DNA of 64,000 bases from Leishmania donovani. Its lineage: Eukaryota; Euglenozoa; Kinetoplastea; Trypanosomatida; Trypanosomatidae. Location of the stretch: the NCBI RefSeq assembly GCF_000227135.1, contig NC_018239.1, positions 322,486-386,485 on the forward strand, read 5' to 3'. The notes under the pieces are model-generated. The model made no database searches. It was not told the origin of the DNA and worked only from the letters and a program-made list of their open reading frames with translations. Position numbers and translations under genes: made by a program. Shown here piece by piece: positions 1 to 10,527 of the stretch. The stretch's first letter is position 1, and each line of letters opens with the position of its first letter.

Positions 1-208
1 GCCCGACCGCCCGCTCGCCCAATATTCTTCCACGTCCCTGCAGCCCCTGGCGGTGCTGCTACCAGTGCCGCGTCGTGCACTGCACACTCGTGTGCAAAGT
101 GCAGTCGTGTGTGGTGGTTGAAGTGGTGGTGTTGGCGGACGCCGAACAACGTACGCGGTGCCACACGCACGCGAAGCGAAGAGCTGATTTGCCTGTTTGC
201 CTGCCGTG

Positions 209-3200
209 ATGGAGGAGGAGGTGACATCAGCTGCCTCCACGAACCCCACGCGGGGCAGCAGAGTTGGCGGGTCGACCAGCACTCCACACGGCGGGCGGCG
301 CCATGTACACGCGCGCGTGCACGTGCGCTCTGCCTCGGGCTGTTCGCATGAATCACTAGAGTCACCTGGGGTAGGGACACCATCAGCATTCTCTGTCCCC
401 GACTTTCCGCGTAACAGGAGCAAAGCCTCTGCTCTGGAAGACGCAGTGAGCACCAAGGATGAGAAGACCTTATATGCATATCAGGAGCAGCCGCCGGGGC
501 CGGTTTCTCCAAAGCCACTACAGCCGCATGTGCATCAAGTCGCGGCTGCCTCCACGCCGTCTGTGACTCTTGAGGCCGCTGCTGCGGCTGCCGAGATGCT
601 GCCGAATCCTGGAGGCCAGCGCCGCATGATGGCTGCCGGCAAGACCAACCCGCTGCACGTGTGGGGGCAGGAAATGTCGTTCCTCAAGTCGCACTTTTTC
701 CATCCACAGCGCCACCGGTCCAACGGCGCGGCGAAGGCGCAGAGCGACAAGTCCACCGGAGCGACAGAGATGCGGGAGAATCTGACGCATGCTAGGGTGG
801 ACTTGTGGTCGCCGAGGTCTGCGGAAGGCAAGGGTGGCCAGTCTGTGGCCACGGCAGCAGCGGCAAAAAGCGAGGATGCTCTGCACGTCTTTGGTGGGCA
901 GGCGCCATCGCCATCTCGGGCACGCAGAGACGCGGGTGAGAGCAGTGGCGGCCAGGACAGCCAGCAGCAGGGCGGAAAGGGTACGGCAGGCAGCGGTGGC
1001 AGCGAGGGCGAGCGGCTGCTGCCCACCTCCTGCGCCTCCGAATCCATGGTGCGGCCTAAGAGCGCGAAGGCGAACACGTGGGCCTCGCTCGCCGTCTTGC
1101 GCATGCGTAACATGAACGCCCTGCGCGCCTACTCGTGGGATCAGCGCGTTTTCCTGCCGCAGGGCGACGGTTTCATGGGTACCATCTTTGAACTGCTCGC
1201 CTCGCCCCGCGTCTGGGAGAAGGTGGACTGGGCGATTCGCGGGTCGGCAATCGCGATCCTGCCAACGCTGATTGTCTGTCTGGAGCCGACCACGAGCCAA
1301 ATCTTTCCCTTGCCGACCTCCGTGGTGTTCCTTGCCTACTGGACGTCGAAGCCGACGCTGGGTGCCGGGCTGCGCGAAACCTTCACTGTGCTGAAAGCGT
1401 TTATTATTTCGCTTGCCTTCCTGTGCATTGTTGTCGCGATCCAGCCAGGCCCGAAGTGGTTGACCATCCTGATCCTCTTCTTTTCCCTCTCCGTCGGTGC
1501 CTTTGTGGCACAGCAGATGAGGGTAATGATCGCGTACTGCTTCGCGAGCTTGCTCATGCAGTATGCCGCGCACCCGGAGACGACGGGGTACAAGTACATT
1601 GGCGACTTCTACCTGACGCTCTTCATCGGACAAGGCTTCGCAGTCGGTGCGCTGCTCTTTCCGTACATCCGGTGGTCCAGTGAGAGCGCGCGGCGGTACT
1701 TGATCGTGATGGGCGACGCCATCAGTCTCTCGGTACACGGGGCGTGCTGCAGCTTCTGGGTGGAGAGCAGCTTGTTGGAGCGCCAGTTGCACGTTGCGCG
1801 GCTGCGGCAGCTGCGCCAGACCATCGAGGCTAGCATGGCGAAGGCCGAGAAAGGACTGTCGGAGATGGGGTACGAGCCACACTCCGGTGTGTACACCACG
1901 CGGCTGAAGACCCGCATGGCGTTCCTGAAGAACATGTTCAACATTGTGCAGTCGATGACGCTTGTGATTGAGCAGATCGCTGCGAACCCGACGCTGATCG
2001 AGACGCCGATGTGCCGCGCGTTTGGCGAGCGTATCCGCGGTGAGCTGAGCGTTGCTGCTGCTGCGATGGACGCGACGCTGCTTCGCGTTGTGGACCTCGA
2101 CGACCTCGTGTCTGCAGCCGACATGGAGGCGTTCTGCGGTGCGAAGGCGCGCTACGAGGACGCTGTGTCGAGGGTTCGCGACGAGGTGATCCTGAGCAAC
2201 GAGGACTACCGCACAGATAACAGCGACATCCTTCTCGGGTTCTTTCTCTTCAGTGTGGAGGAGCTGATGGAGTTGATCAGCGGCTTCCAGGACGCCGCGC
2301 GCAGCCAGGACAATCTGCGCTACTTCCTCATGTTTCCTCTGCGCGACTTGCAGAGTTTATGGTCCGCGTTTGTGGAGCTGCACAGCGCCATCACGCTCCG
2401 CCACTCCATTACACGCAGGCTGAAGGAAGGTATCAAGCTGAGCCTGTCCATGGCACTGGCGGCGTACATCCAAACGTATGCGTTGAAGAGCTCTTCCACG
2501 AACCCCATCCTGGGCGTGGACACGATCGCGTTCCTCTACCGTTCTACTGGGGGCGACAGCTTTCAGTACGGGCAGGGGCGTCTGCTGGGAACGGTGCTCG
2601 GGTGCCTTACAGGACTCTTCGGGGTGCAGCTCGCCGACGGAAGCCGTCCTGTGCTGTACATGTGCACGCTTGTGCTGACATTCATCGGCTCCTACGTGCA
2701 GGCCTCGCCCACCTGCGGTGCTATCGGGAACGGTATGTCGAACGGTGTTATTTCAGTGGTGCTGCAGTACACAAACAGGGATGGTGCCATTGTGCGCATT
2801 GAACAGAACTGCTTTGCAGTCATTATCTACTTCATCGTCACGTCCCTGGTGTGGCCGGTGCGATGCCAGACGAAGGTGAAGACAGGGTTCGACGGATGTA
2901 TGCGCATGGGCCGCGAGGTCACGGATCGGCTGCTGCGCAATCTCGACCTCCCGCACAGCGCCAAAGCTGTCAGCTCCGATGCGATGGCGCTGCTGGACGA
3001 GATGCAGAAGAAGGTGAGCCAGCAGCTGCAGAACCTGACAGGAGCTCAGTTCGAGCCAACCATGGACTCCGCTGAGTTCCCGGAGATCGCGTGGTGCATG
3101 CTTGTGTCCACGCAGCGCAAGCTGGTTGTGACACTGCTGATGATGCGCCACGCATACGCCACCTTCATGTCGAGCACCATTGGGGAGGAGGCCGCCGACT

Positions 3201-5956
3201 CCCGAAGCGCGAGCGGCGAGGCGAGTGGCGGTGCCGCCGCCGCTGCGACCAGCATCTCTGTGCACTGGGTGGTACTGCACCGGATCTCGCCGTACACGCG
3301 ACAGCTGAGCTTGCTTCTGTACGAGGCGATGGAGGTGTATCTGCTGCTGATGTCGAAGGTGACATTTGTGCCGACGTCTGAGCTGACGCGTCTGCGGCTT
3401 GGGATGATGCAGTGCTACGACCGCATCGTCGCCGTGTACATTGAGACGATTCAGCACGAGCTGCGGGACAGCGATGAAGACGACAATGGGGGCAGCTTCA
3501 ATGACGATAAAGACATGGTTGACACCGCGGCGAAGCAGGCAGAATCGGCGGGGCAGACGACGGCGCCGGTAACAGCGGGGACGTGTGTGCCGGTCTTCAC
3601 TCCTTCTGGTCTGGTAGTGGACGCCGGAGTGCGGGAGAACAGGAGCTTCCTCGACAGTACCACGGGCCCGAAGAGCCACGCCGACCTCCACGCTCGCCGC
3701 CGCCGCAGCAAGCTGTCGAAGTCGGCGAACTCAGAGCGAAAGAAGAATGACAGCGGAGGCGGCCGCGTCGCGTACAAGCTTAGGCCGGCGGAGCGTCAAC
3801 TTTTGCGGGAGTATATGCTTGGGCAGCACACAGCCAGCACGCTGAATGCATCGTTCTTCGCAAGCGCCACCGCAATGGCGGCGGACCAAGAGACCGGCGG
3901 GCCGTCTGCGGCGCTGGGCAACGTGGATGCCGGCGCGAGCGTTGCAAGCCACAGCATGTTCAACCTGAACGGCATCTTCTTTGACCGCAGAGCGAGCATG
4001 CTCGATCCTGCGCTGCTGCGCAACGCCGGGATCGTGGTGCAGGAGCCGGTGCATGAGGAGCCGAAGGCGAAGCGGAGCAACAGCACGGTGCCCGCCACCC
4101 TCTCGGCGCACCCTTCGACGATGCACTCGTCTCGCCGGCCGAGCTTTTTGAACCTGCGCTCCTCTGTCACGAACGTGGACGGCGCCGTCGTCATTGAGGT
4201 ACCAGGCACGGAGGCGTCTGCCGTGACGCTGCCGGTGTTTCCGCTAGGCTTGGACCGGTCGCTGACGACCGAAGGACCTCTTGAAGGTGCGGTGCCTGCG
4301 CCGCCTTCTCTCGGGCACAGCTGCATTTCTGTCGCGTCACTGGGCGGTGATGAGCGGCAGCAGCAGCAGCGCCAGATCCCCGGGTTGCCCGCTTTGGAGT
4401 CGCTAGCGAGCATCCCGCCGATGGATGCCGCTCCCGCCACCTCGAAGGCAGAGCTGCTTGCACCTCGGCCGTCGGTGCTGCAGAGCTACACTGTTGTTCC
4501 CACGAACGCCTCACTAGCGGCCACGCAGCCGAGTGTGGTTAGTGCTGCGGCAAACGTGCAGGGCGTCAGCGGCTCAGGGCCTCACGGCAGCAACGCTGGT
4601 GGTGACGCGGCAGATCAAGCGGCGCCAAGCCATGGCACCCTGCTGAGCAACAGCAGCCTGCTCATGGCGGCCACGGCAGGCGGCGCTCGAGTGGTGGGCG
4701 GCGACGTCTTTGCGCTTGGCAGAGCGGCACGTTCGACTCTACAGCCGCATGTTGGCTTGATGGGAGCCTTGCAGCACGCTGACCGGCCCCACGGAGCTGA
4801 CGACAGCGCATGCCACGACGATGGCGCGAGCGAGCGCAGCGCTACCCACACGGCGGCACCCGCGCGCGATGCCGCACTGGCGCCGGCGCCGGTAACTGCA
4901 GCCACCACGCCGCGCGCCGACGGCCCCCCGCGCCCGATCGCGACGTGCTCTGCGACAGTGCCGGGTGAGCAGGGAGTGTACGACGAGCGCAGCACGGCAG
5001 CGGAGAGCTCGCCAGAATTCATGCTTGACGGCACGCCGGGAGTGTCTGCGGCCACCGCCAGCGGCGGCAATGCGGGCACGGCGGACGGCGAGGGTGACTG
5101 GGAGGGGGCCCGCGAAGCTCTTGGGACGCTGTTGAGCGACCGGAGCACCCATCCGGATAACAGGACAGGCAGAGCGGCTTATTGCACGGCCTCCTCACAA
5201 CTGGGTGCCACCCTACCCACTCCGACCGCTGCGGCTGCTGGGGTCGATGCGGCGGCTGACGAGCGCGCCGCCAGCAGCGGGACGAATACTTTCCCGAGCA
5301 ACTTGGACATCAATGGGAGCTTTAGCAGGGTCGGACCTGCCATCCCGGCGGCGTTGCGCTCCTACGTGGAGGGGCTCGCGGCCCACCAGCAGCAGCAGGC
5401 GCCACCGCCACCAGCGCTGCTCGGCAACACGTCCTACATTACCATCTCGAGCAATCTGCCGGTGATGAACCGAACGCTCCTCGGCGGCGGCGGCTTCGGC
5501 AGCCCTGCAGCCAACCCAGAGGCCAGCGTGCGCGCTGGGCCCACGCTCACCGCATCAGCGGTCGCTGCAGCATCGTCGTCGGGCGGCGGCGTACCTGCTG
5601 CTTCAACGTCCGTATTTCCTGACGCGGCGCCGCTAGCTGCAGCTGGTGGCGCCGCGAGTACCGAGGACGCGTGTCTGCGCAGTTTCGGCGTCCACAACAA
5701 CACCAGTGACATTGCCGACATGCTCCGCAGCACTCACGGCACGCAGAGCTTCAACCCGGTGCTGCTGCGTCTGCTGCAGTCCGATGGTGAGGGCGGCAGC
5801 GAGGGCGCGAAGAACGAGTACGTGCTGACGAACAGCGACATTCACAGCCTCGAGGCGTTCCTGTTTGGCCTACGCGCGCTGATCACGCAGGTGGAGGATA
5901 TAGAGCGCTACTTGCTGGAGGTGGTGCACGGAAGGGAGATGGCCAAGAAGCTGTGA
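209..5956 (+). CDS. FUSC / aromatic-acid-exporter-like multi-pass membrane protein, 1915 aa
   Basis: A very large membrane protein. I see two hydrophobic bundles, at about residues 345-489 and 738-888. They are separated by a mainly helical soluble part (about 500-730). This TM-soluble-TM layout resembles the FUSC/ArAE (YccS-like, fungal aromatic acid exporter) proteins, so an anion or organic-acid exporter is the best guess; the substrate is unknown. The N-terminal 340 residues and a long stretch from about 1090 to 1820 are low-complexity (Ala, Ser, Gly, Thr) and probably disordered. The last 95 residues look ordered again, with a helical, charged end. The open frame starts at a TTG at 197, after an in-frame TGA at 185, so the first ATG at 209 is taken as the start. 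It is the first gene of the window and is followed by a 1.8 kb spacer. Coding confidence is high; the family assignment is moderate. Confidence 0.85.
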   Translation: MEEEVTSAASTNPTRGSRVGGSTSTPHGGRRHVHARVHVRSASGCSHESLESPGVGTPSAFSVPDFPRNRSKASALEDAVSTKDEKTLYAYQEQPPGPVSPKPLQPHVHQVAAASTPSVTLEAAAAAAEMLPNPGGQRRMMAAGKTNPLHVWGQEMSFLKSHFFHPQRHRSNGAAKAQSDKSTGATEMRENLTHARVDLWSPRSAEGKGGQSVATAAAAKSEDALHVFGGQAPSPSRARRDAGESSGGQDSQQQGGKGTAGSGGSEGERLLPTSCASESMVRPKSAKANTWASLAVLRMRNMNALRAYSWDQRVFLPQGDGFMGTIFELLASPRVWEKVDWAIRGSAIAILPTLIVCLEPTTSQIFPLPTSVVFLAYWTSKPTLGAGLRETFTVLKAFIISLAFLCIVVAIQPGPKWLTILILFFSLSVGAFVAQQMRVMIAYCFASLLMQYAAHPETTGYKYIGDFYLTLFIGQGFAVGALLFPYIRWSSESARRYLIVMGDAISLSVHGACCSFWVESSLLERQLHVARLRQLRQTIEASMAKAEKGLSEMGYEPHSGVYTTRLKTRMAFLKNMFNIVQSMTLVIEQIAANPTLIETPMCRAFGERIRGELSVAAAAMDATLLRVVDLDDLVSAADMEAFCGAKARYEDAVSRVRDEVILSNEDYRTDNSDILLGFFLFSVEELMELISGFQDAARSQDNLRYFLMFPLRDLQSLWSAFVELHSAITLRHSITRRLKEGIKLSLSMALAAYIQTYALKSSSTNPILGVDTIAFLYRSTGGDSFQYGQGRLLGTVLGCLTGLFGVQLADGSRPVLYMCTLVLTFIGSYVQASPTCGAIGNGMSNGVISVVLQYTNRDGAIVRIEQNCFAVIIYFIVTSLVWPVRCQTKVKTGFDGCMRMGREVTDRLLRNLDLPHSAKAVSSDAMALLDEMQKKVSQQLQNLTGAQFEPTMDSAEFPEIAWCMLVSTQRKLVVTLLMMRHAYATFMSSTIGEEAADSRSASGEASGGAAAAATSISVHWVVLHRISPYTRQLSLLLYEAMEVYLLLMSKVTFVPTSELTRLRLGMMQCYDRIVAVYIETIQHELRDSDEDDNGGSFNDDKDMVDTAAKQAESAGQTTAPVTAGTCVPVFTPSGLVVDAGVRENRSFLDSTTGPKSHADLHARRRRSKLSKSANSERKKNDSGGGRVAYKLRPAERQLLREYMLGQHTASTLNASFFASATAMAADQETGGPSAALGNVDAGASVASHSMFNLNGIFFDRRASMLDPALLRNAGIVVQEPVHEEPKAKRSNSTVPATLSAHPSTMHSSRRPSFLNLRSSVTNVDGAVVIEVPGTEASAVTLPVFPLGLDRSLTTEGPLEGAVPAPPSLGHSCISVASLGGDERQQQQRQIPGLPALESLASIPPMDAAPATSKAELLAPRPSVLQSYTVVPTNASLAATQPSVVSAAANVQGVSGSGPHGSNAGGDAADQAAPSHGTLLSNSSLLMAATAGGARVVGGDVFALGRAARSTLQPHVGLMGALQHADRPHGADDSACHDDGASERSATHTAAPARDAALAPAPVTAATTPRADGPPRPIATCSATVPGEQGVYDERSTAAESSPEFMLDGTPGVSAATASGGNAGTADGEGDWEGAREALGTLLSDRSTHPDNRTGRAAYCTASSQLGATLPTPTAAAAGVDAAADERAASSGTNTFPSNLDINGSFSRVGPAIPAALRSYVEGLAAHQQQQAPPPPALLGNTSYITISSNLPVMNRTLLGGGGFGSPAANPEASVRAGPTLTASAVAAASSSGGGVPAASTSVFPDAAPLAAAGGAASTEDACLRSFGVHNNTSDIADMLRSTHGTQSFNPVLLRLLQSDGEGGSEGAKNEYVLTNSDIHSLEAFLFGLRALITQVEDIERYLLEVVHGREMAKKL

Positions 5957-7777
5957 GTACGGGCAGCAGAGAAGAGAGTGGGGTGGCAGAGCGCGCGCTG
6001 AAGCTCACGGATGATAGAAGAGGGAGTGGTGCGGCTGCAACGAACACAATCAACGGTGAGCCTCTACTTCGGCGCTTCACGAATTCGTTTTCTTTGCGAG
6101 TTCTGTGAACGGAGAGCCTGATGACGCGGGGGGTGGGCAGGGGATCATAGTATGCTATCACAAGGTCCAGTATCTTCACTCTTTCTGTGGGGAGAGTGTA
6201 AGCAAGTTCACCCTATCTCTGCGAGTTCAGAGCCACCTCTGGTGGTGACAGCGTGAAGCGCCTTCGACGTGATGAAGGCAGAGCGGACTGCCGCCACAGA
6301 TGTGGGCGTTCATGTCGTGGATGGCGTTTCGTTGGAGAGACCTGCGACAGTGCACACGCTCGCACCATCCATATGATGGGCAACGTGTCAGCGTGAGTGA
6401 AACTTAGGTTCCCTGACTCTCAACACCTACTGATGTGAGGGGCCTTCGCCTCCCTCCTCTCCCCCTGAGAGATGCACTACGTGGCGACCGCCATGATGCG
6501 AACGTTGTGAGGCGGCCTTCGGAGGAAGTGCGGGGTTTGGGTGGCGTGTAACTCATGTGGTATACGACCGAGAGGCGCACCGTTGAATGGACGAAGAAGA
6601 TGCGAGCGCTGTTGGTGCCTTCCTGGTGCGTCGGTCTGCGTACGGGCATATGTGGGTATGCATATGTAGGCTGGTGCGTGTGTGGTAGGGGCGCGTGTGC
6701 GTCTAAGTGCAGGTATATATATGTATATACATATATATATATATATATATATGCATATGCATGTCTTTGTGTGCGTGTGTGTTTTTTTTTATATGTGCGT
6801 ATTCTGATGTGCTGAAGCCGGCGGCGGACACACGTGGCGCGTGTGTGTGTGTGTGTGGTCCCACTTTGCACCGCTACCCCGCGTGCACAATCTAAGGTGC
6901 TCTCATCCCTCATGACTGCGTTACCCTCCACCTCCCTCATCGACCTCGAGTGTTCAGGCTGGCCGAAGCTGAAAGATGGCAGAGACGAGTGAGGCGCCGT
7001 GTGGATGTGAAAGTTGTGGGCGGCTGAAGAGAACGAAAGGGTTTGGGGAGTGGAGAGGGTGGGCGAGGGCCATCTTCAGATGCGTTGCAAGAATGCATCA
7101 AAAACACAACCACACACGCACGCGGCCACCTCTCCTCTCTTTTCCGTATTTTCCCTCGTCAAACAGCTCATGATGGACTCTTTCGAGAGCGTAATGGCAG
7201 GTCCGCGTGTGCACGTGTGCGCATCTGCGGATGCTTGCACGCCAGGCTCTCTCGTGTGTGTGTGTTTGCGTTCACTCACACGCTCGCGCGCATCTCTCTC
7301 TCTCTCTACCCCCTTTCCTTTTCGCTACGCCGCCCATTGTCAGCCCTCTCGTCGAGACCACTGTTTTGCTTATCCCCCTCCGTTCTTTCCAAGTTGCATT
7401 GCTCGTGCACGCGGTGCTCAGCAGCGCATCGAAACACGCACACAGGCGAAAGTAGAAGACGGCACCCTCCCGCAAACTGCAGGGCACTGGACGGAAGTGT
7501 TTTTGTGCACCAGGAGTCTTGCCGCCGTAGGGCTGCTTGCTTGCCTTCCTGCTTTTCTGTGCACAGCCACCGCTTCTTCACACTCGCGCCCCCCTCCTTC
7601 CCACCCACACACCCGCCTATGCGCAGGTGCCCCCACTCAGCAGTATCAGCTCTTTTTCGTTGCGAGGCACGACACCGCACCTTTTCCAAAGTACGTGGCC
7701 CCGTAGATTTTCAGTATAGGTTAACGGGACATATAAGGAAATAATAAAGCAGCGCGAACGGGCGCGCTATCGTGGAC
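5957..7777 (+). other. Intergenic spacer, 1.8 kb
   Basis: No gene is supported. The stretch holds the presumed 3'UTR of the FUSC-like gene, a long TA-rich repeat near 6713-6760, TG-rich runs near 6840-6860 and CT-rich pyrimidine tracts between about 7280 and 7690. The pyrimidine tracts are the likely source of the trans-splicing signal for the next gene. Open frames here encode repeat-derived peptides and lack the codon composition of the neighbouring genes. Confidence 0.7.
6713..6760. repeat. TA dinucleotide repeat
   Basis: Imperfect (TA)n interrupted by TG and CA steps, inside the spacer after the FUSC-like gene. It is a typical Leishmania intergenic microsatellite. Confidence 0.9.
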
Positions 7778-9334
7778 ATGTTCGGCGAGTCGTACGTGGA
7801 GAGCGGCGCGCCGAATGCGGCGCGCGGGGGTGGTCACTATACTACCACTCGCATCGAGTCCCCAGCCCTGCGTGCTGCAGGTGCCTCTTCCAGTGGTGCG
7901 AATGGGCAACAGCAGCACCTGCGCTCCGTGAAAGAAATCATTAAGACGCTGGATGAGGAGCACGAGATTAGCGGCCCCAAGGGCGGCTGCTGCTCTCGAA
8001 TTTTCGTCCCGTTTCTCACGCTTGCCATGATTATTGTTATCTTTGTGGCCATCGTCTACACAAACGGCACCGGGTCGGATGTCGAGGCTTCCCCACGTGT
8101 GGCGATGATAGTGCTGGAGGGGTTCTCTGGCACTGTCTTTCACGCCCTCATGCAGTCTGGTGTGCATATGCCCAACATCGCGCACATGCTCTCATCGCAG
8201 AAGGGTGTTTGGGCTGAGTGTGCGACGAGCAGCCAGTCTAGCTGTGCTCGCGCTGTGGTGGTGGAGAACGACACCTCTGGAGAAGTTTACGTGAGTGCGG
8301 CGGCCGCGATGACGTCTTTGTTTTCTGGTGTCTCGCCTCGCGAGCACCAGGTGTACAACGGGAGTTTGGAGAGCATGTCAATGTACGCGAACACTTCCAA
8401 GATGAACCCGAGTATCGCGAAGCGCGTGAAGGACGCGGGGATGAAAGTGTCAGTTGTGGGCACCTCGCACGCCATCAACTCCCTCAGCATCGCGTTCGGC
8501 AGCTGCTCTCAGCCGGGTGTGCTCGACATGGAGTGCGCGGCGTCGCGGGAGGAGCTGCTGCGGGCGAGTATCGACGAGTACTCGAGCAGCGTGCAACTGG
8601 ATTGCCTCGCGTCGTCCTCGTGCAACATGGACACGCGCAAGATGAATTCTCCGACCGACCCGAAGCAATGCAGCAGCGGCCAGGCCGAGGCGCAGTTCAC
8701 GCGCCATCTGAACAGCATCTTCGGCGGACTCGCCTACTCGACCCAGACGCAGGAGGCCGCCGTGCAGAACACGGCCGCGGACAACTTGGACGACTCCCTC
8801 TTTGTGTTCCACTTCGATTCGCTGGCGGTGCGGGCAGCCAGCACCTACCTGCCGGGGTTCCAGTACAACGTCTCCTCCAAGGAGTACGTCGCGCAGGTGT
8901 ACCTGCTAGATGCGCTGGTGGGTCAGGTGATCAGCTACGTGCGCGACCGCGCTCGAAGCCAAAAGGAAAACTGGCTTATCCTTGGCGTCTCCGATCACGG
9001 CGGCAACGACAAGCCGCACGCCATTCCAAACCCCGTCTCCACCTCTGAGAACACGATTGCCTTCTTTATGGCCACCTACACCGACAACCTGAAGCGCTTC
9101 GTGACGCTGGCGCCGCTCCAGCGGCCGGTGACGCAGCTCGACGTGCTGCCGACAGTGCTGACATGGCTGAACGTAGCGCCGTTCGACGCGGAGACGAGCG
9201 CCGTCATCGCCGGTAAGAACACAACGGCGGCGAGCCCGGCCGTGGAGGCGCGCGTGATGGAGCGGAGGCACTTCGAAGGCCTTGTGCAGGGCATCTGCTC
9301 CTCTGGCACCTCCCTAAAGGACTGCGCGGTATAA
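7778..9334 (+). CDS. Type II membrane protein with alkaline-phosphatase-superfamily ectodomain, 518 aa
   Basis: A short cytosolic N-terminus (about 74 residues, with a Cys-Cys pair just before the membrane) is followed by one hydrophobic span at about 75-97. A luminal or extracellular domain carrying several N-glycosylation sequons comes next. The domain shows the outline of the alkaline phosphatase/nucleotide pyrophosphatase fold: a strand ending VLEGF (114 = E), the segment MTSLFSGVSPREH that resembles the nucleophile region, HFDS (D347) and SDHGG (D406, H407). The first metal-binding Asp appears to be Glu, and the His usually four residues after the second Asp is missing, so activity is doubtful. 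No C-terminal multi-span region is present, unlike GPI ethanolamine-phosphate transferases. The frame opens at a GTG at 7772; the ATG at 7778 was chosen. Substrate unknown. Confidence 0.85.
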   Translation: MFGESYVESGAPNAARGGGHYTTTRIESPALRAAGASSSGANGQQQHLRSVKEIIKTLDEEHEISGPKGGCCSRIFVPFLTLAMIIVIFVAIVYTNGTGSDVEASPRVAMIVLEGFSGTVFHALMQSGVHMPNIAHMLSSQKGVWAECATSSQSSCARAVVVENDTSGEVYVSAAAAMTSLFSGVSPREHQVYNGSLESMSMYANTSKMNPSIAKRVKDAGMKVSVVGTSHAINSLSIAFGSCSQPGVLDMECAASREELLRASIDEYSSSVQLDCLASSSCNMDTRKMNSPTDPKQCSSGQAEAQFTRHLNSIFGGLAYSTQTQEAAVQNTAADNLDDSLFVFHFDSLAVRAASTYLPGFQYNVSSKEYVAQVYLLDALVGQVISYVRDRARSQKENWLILGVSDHGGNDKPHAIPNPVSTSENTIAFFMATYTDNLKRFVTLAPLQRPVTQLDVLPTVLTWLNVAPFDAETSAVIAGKNTTAASPAVEARVMERRHFEGLVQGICSSGTSLKDCAV

Positions 9335-10527
9335 TTCTGCCCCTTTCCTTTGTCGGCGTCTCATGCGAGGCGGCTTCATGGAGGACGCGAGAGGGATGGG
9401 GAGGGGGCGTGGTGAGCCCACAGGTGATCCAGGAGAGCGCGCGCCTGTGACGCGGCGTGCACTGCCGACGATTTCCTTTTGTGTGTTGAATTCCATCTGC
9501 GCCTCCGTCCGTGCGCGTAGGGCGTCTCCACCCTCGTCCTGGCAGCTTTGTTGTGTGCCGTCTTCCCCCCTCCCCTGCATTCGTCTTCATGGCCGTGGTC
9601 CTTGTCGCCTCTGTCCCCCCGCCCTCCCCGCCCCTCCAACGGTTGTGTGCTTGAGTGTGTCTCGATCTTTTCTCTGTTTCGTCACTCGAGTTTCTTAACG
9701 ACACCGGAACCAAAGGAAACGAAAAAGGCCGACAGCGCGATGGCCGTGCAGGGTCATGTGCGTGTGGCCACTCCTGATGTTGACGAGGTCCCACAGCGCA
9801 CGTGTCGTTAAGGCGGCATAATTGCGTGCGTTCGAAGCCCCGCCAACGCTTACCGAGATCGATGAGGGCGGCAGCGTGAAAGTGGCGGGAGAGGCAGAGC
9901 TGGGGACCCCTCTTCTCTCTCTGCATCTCTCTCTTTCTCGGTGATGGCAGCGCTGGTGGACGGCGCTAGCAGAGCGTGTGCCCCCTCTAAAAAGTGAAGT
10001 GTTATGTGTGTGCATATGATGCGTCTGCGAGCACACTGCAGTAGGCGAAGTAGCGGGGGAAGGGCTCTCCTCGCGCAGGCCCTTCTTCTTCTGACGCCAC
10101 ACTGCGTCTTTGCAGCCACACACATACACACTGTTGCACAGGCGTATCGCACCTCTGCCGCATGGCTGATCTTTCTTCTCCCCTCCCTCTCGTCGGGTCA
10201 TGGTCCCTTCACCCCCACCCCCCACTGTGCTCTCTCCTTTTGTTCTGCATATTTCTCTACCGACGACATACACCCACCCACATACATACCCATATACATG
10301 TATATACGCGCGCCTGAGAACGACAAGGTCATGCAGAAGCGTGCTATCACTGTGCTCGCTTTCACGCTGCGCTTTATACCTTCTTTGGCTGTTGTGCTTC
10401 GCTGCTCACTTCAAGGCGGGACGGGGAGGGAGGGCAGGCGCGACCATCGTGACACACACACACACACACATACTTCCTTCATCATAGAGCACATCCACCT
10501 GCCCAGGTACACGCGCGAAAACCGAAG
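9335..10527 (+). other. Intergenic spacer, 1.2 kb
   Basis: No gene supported. It contains CT-rich pyrimidine tracts (about 9540-9680 and 9900-9940), a short CA repeat near 10451-10470, and a pyrimidine-AG signal at 10379-10415 just before the CDC23 gene. Confidence 0.7.
10379..10415 (+). promoter_or_regulatory. Candidate spliced-leader acceptor for CDC23
   Basis: A T/C-rich tract ends in the first downstream AG at 10414-10415, 112 bases before the ATG. This is the standard polypyrimidine-AG arrangement for trans-splicing in trypanosomatids. The exact AG is a prediction. Confidence 0.4.

Noticed and set aside
518..1882. 454-residue minus-strand frame
   Set aside because: Shadow of the FUSC-like gene on the opposite strand, with composition explained by its codons.
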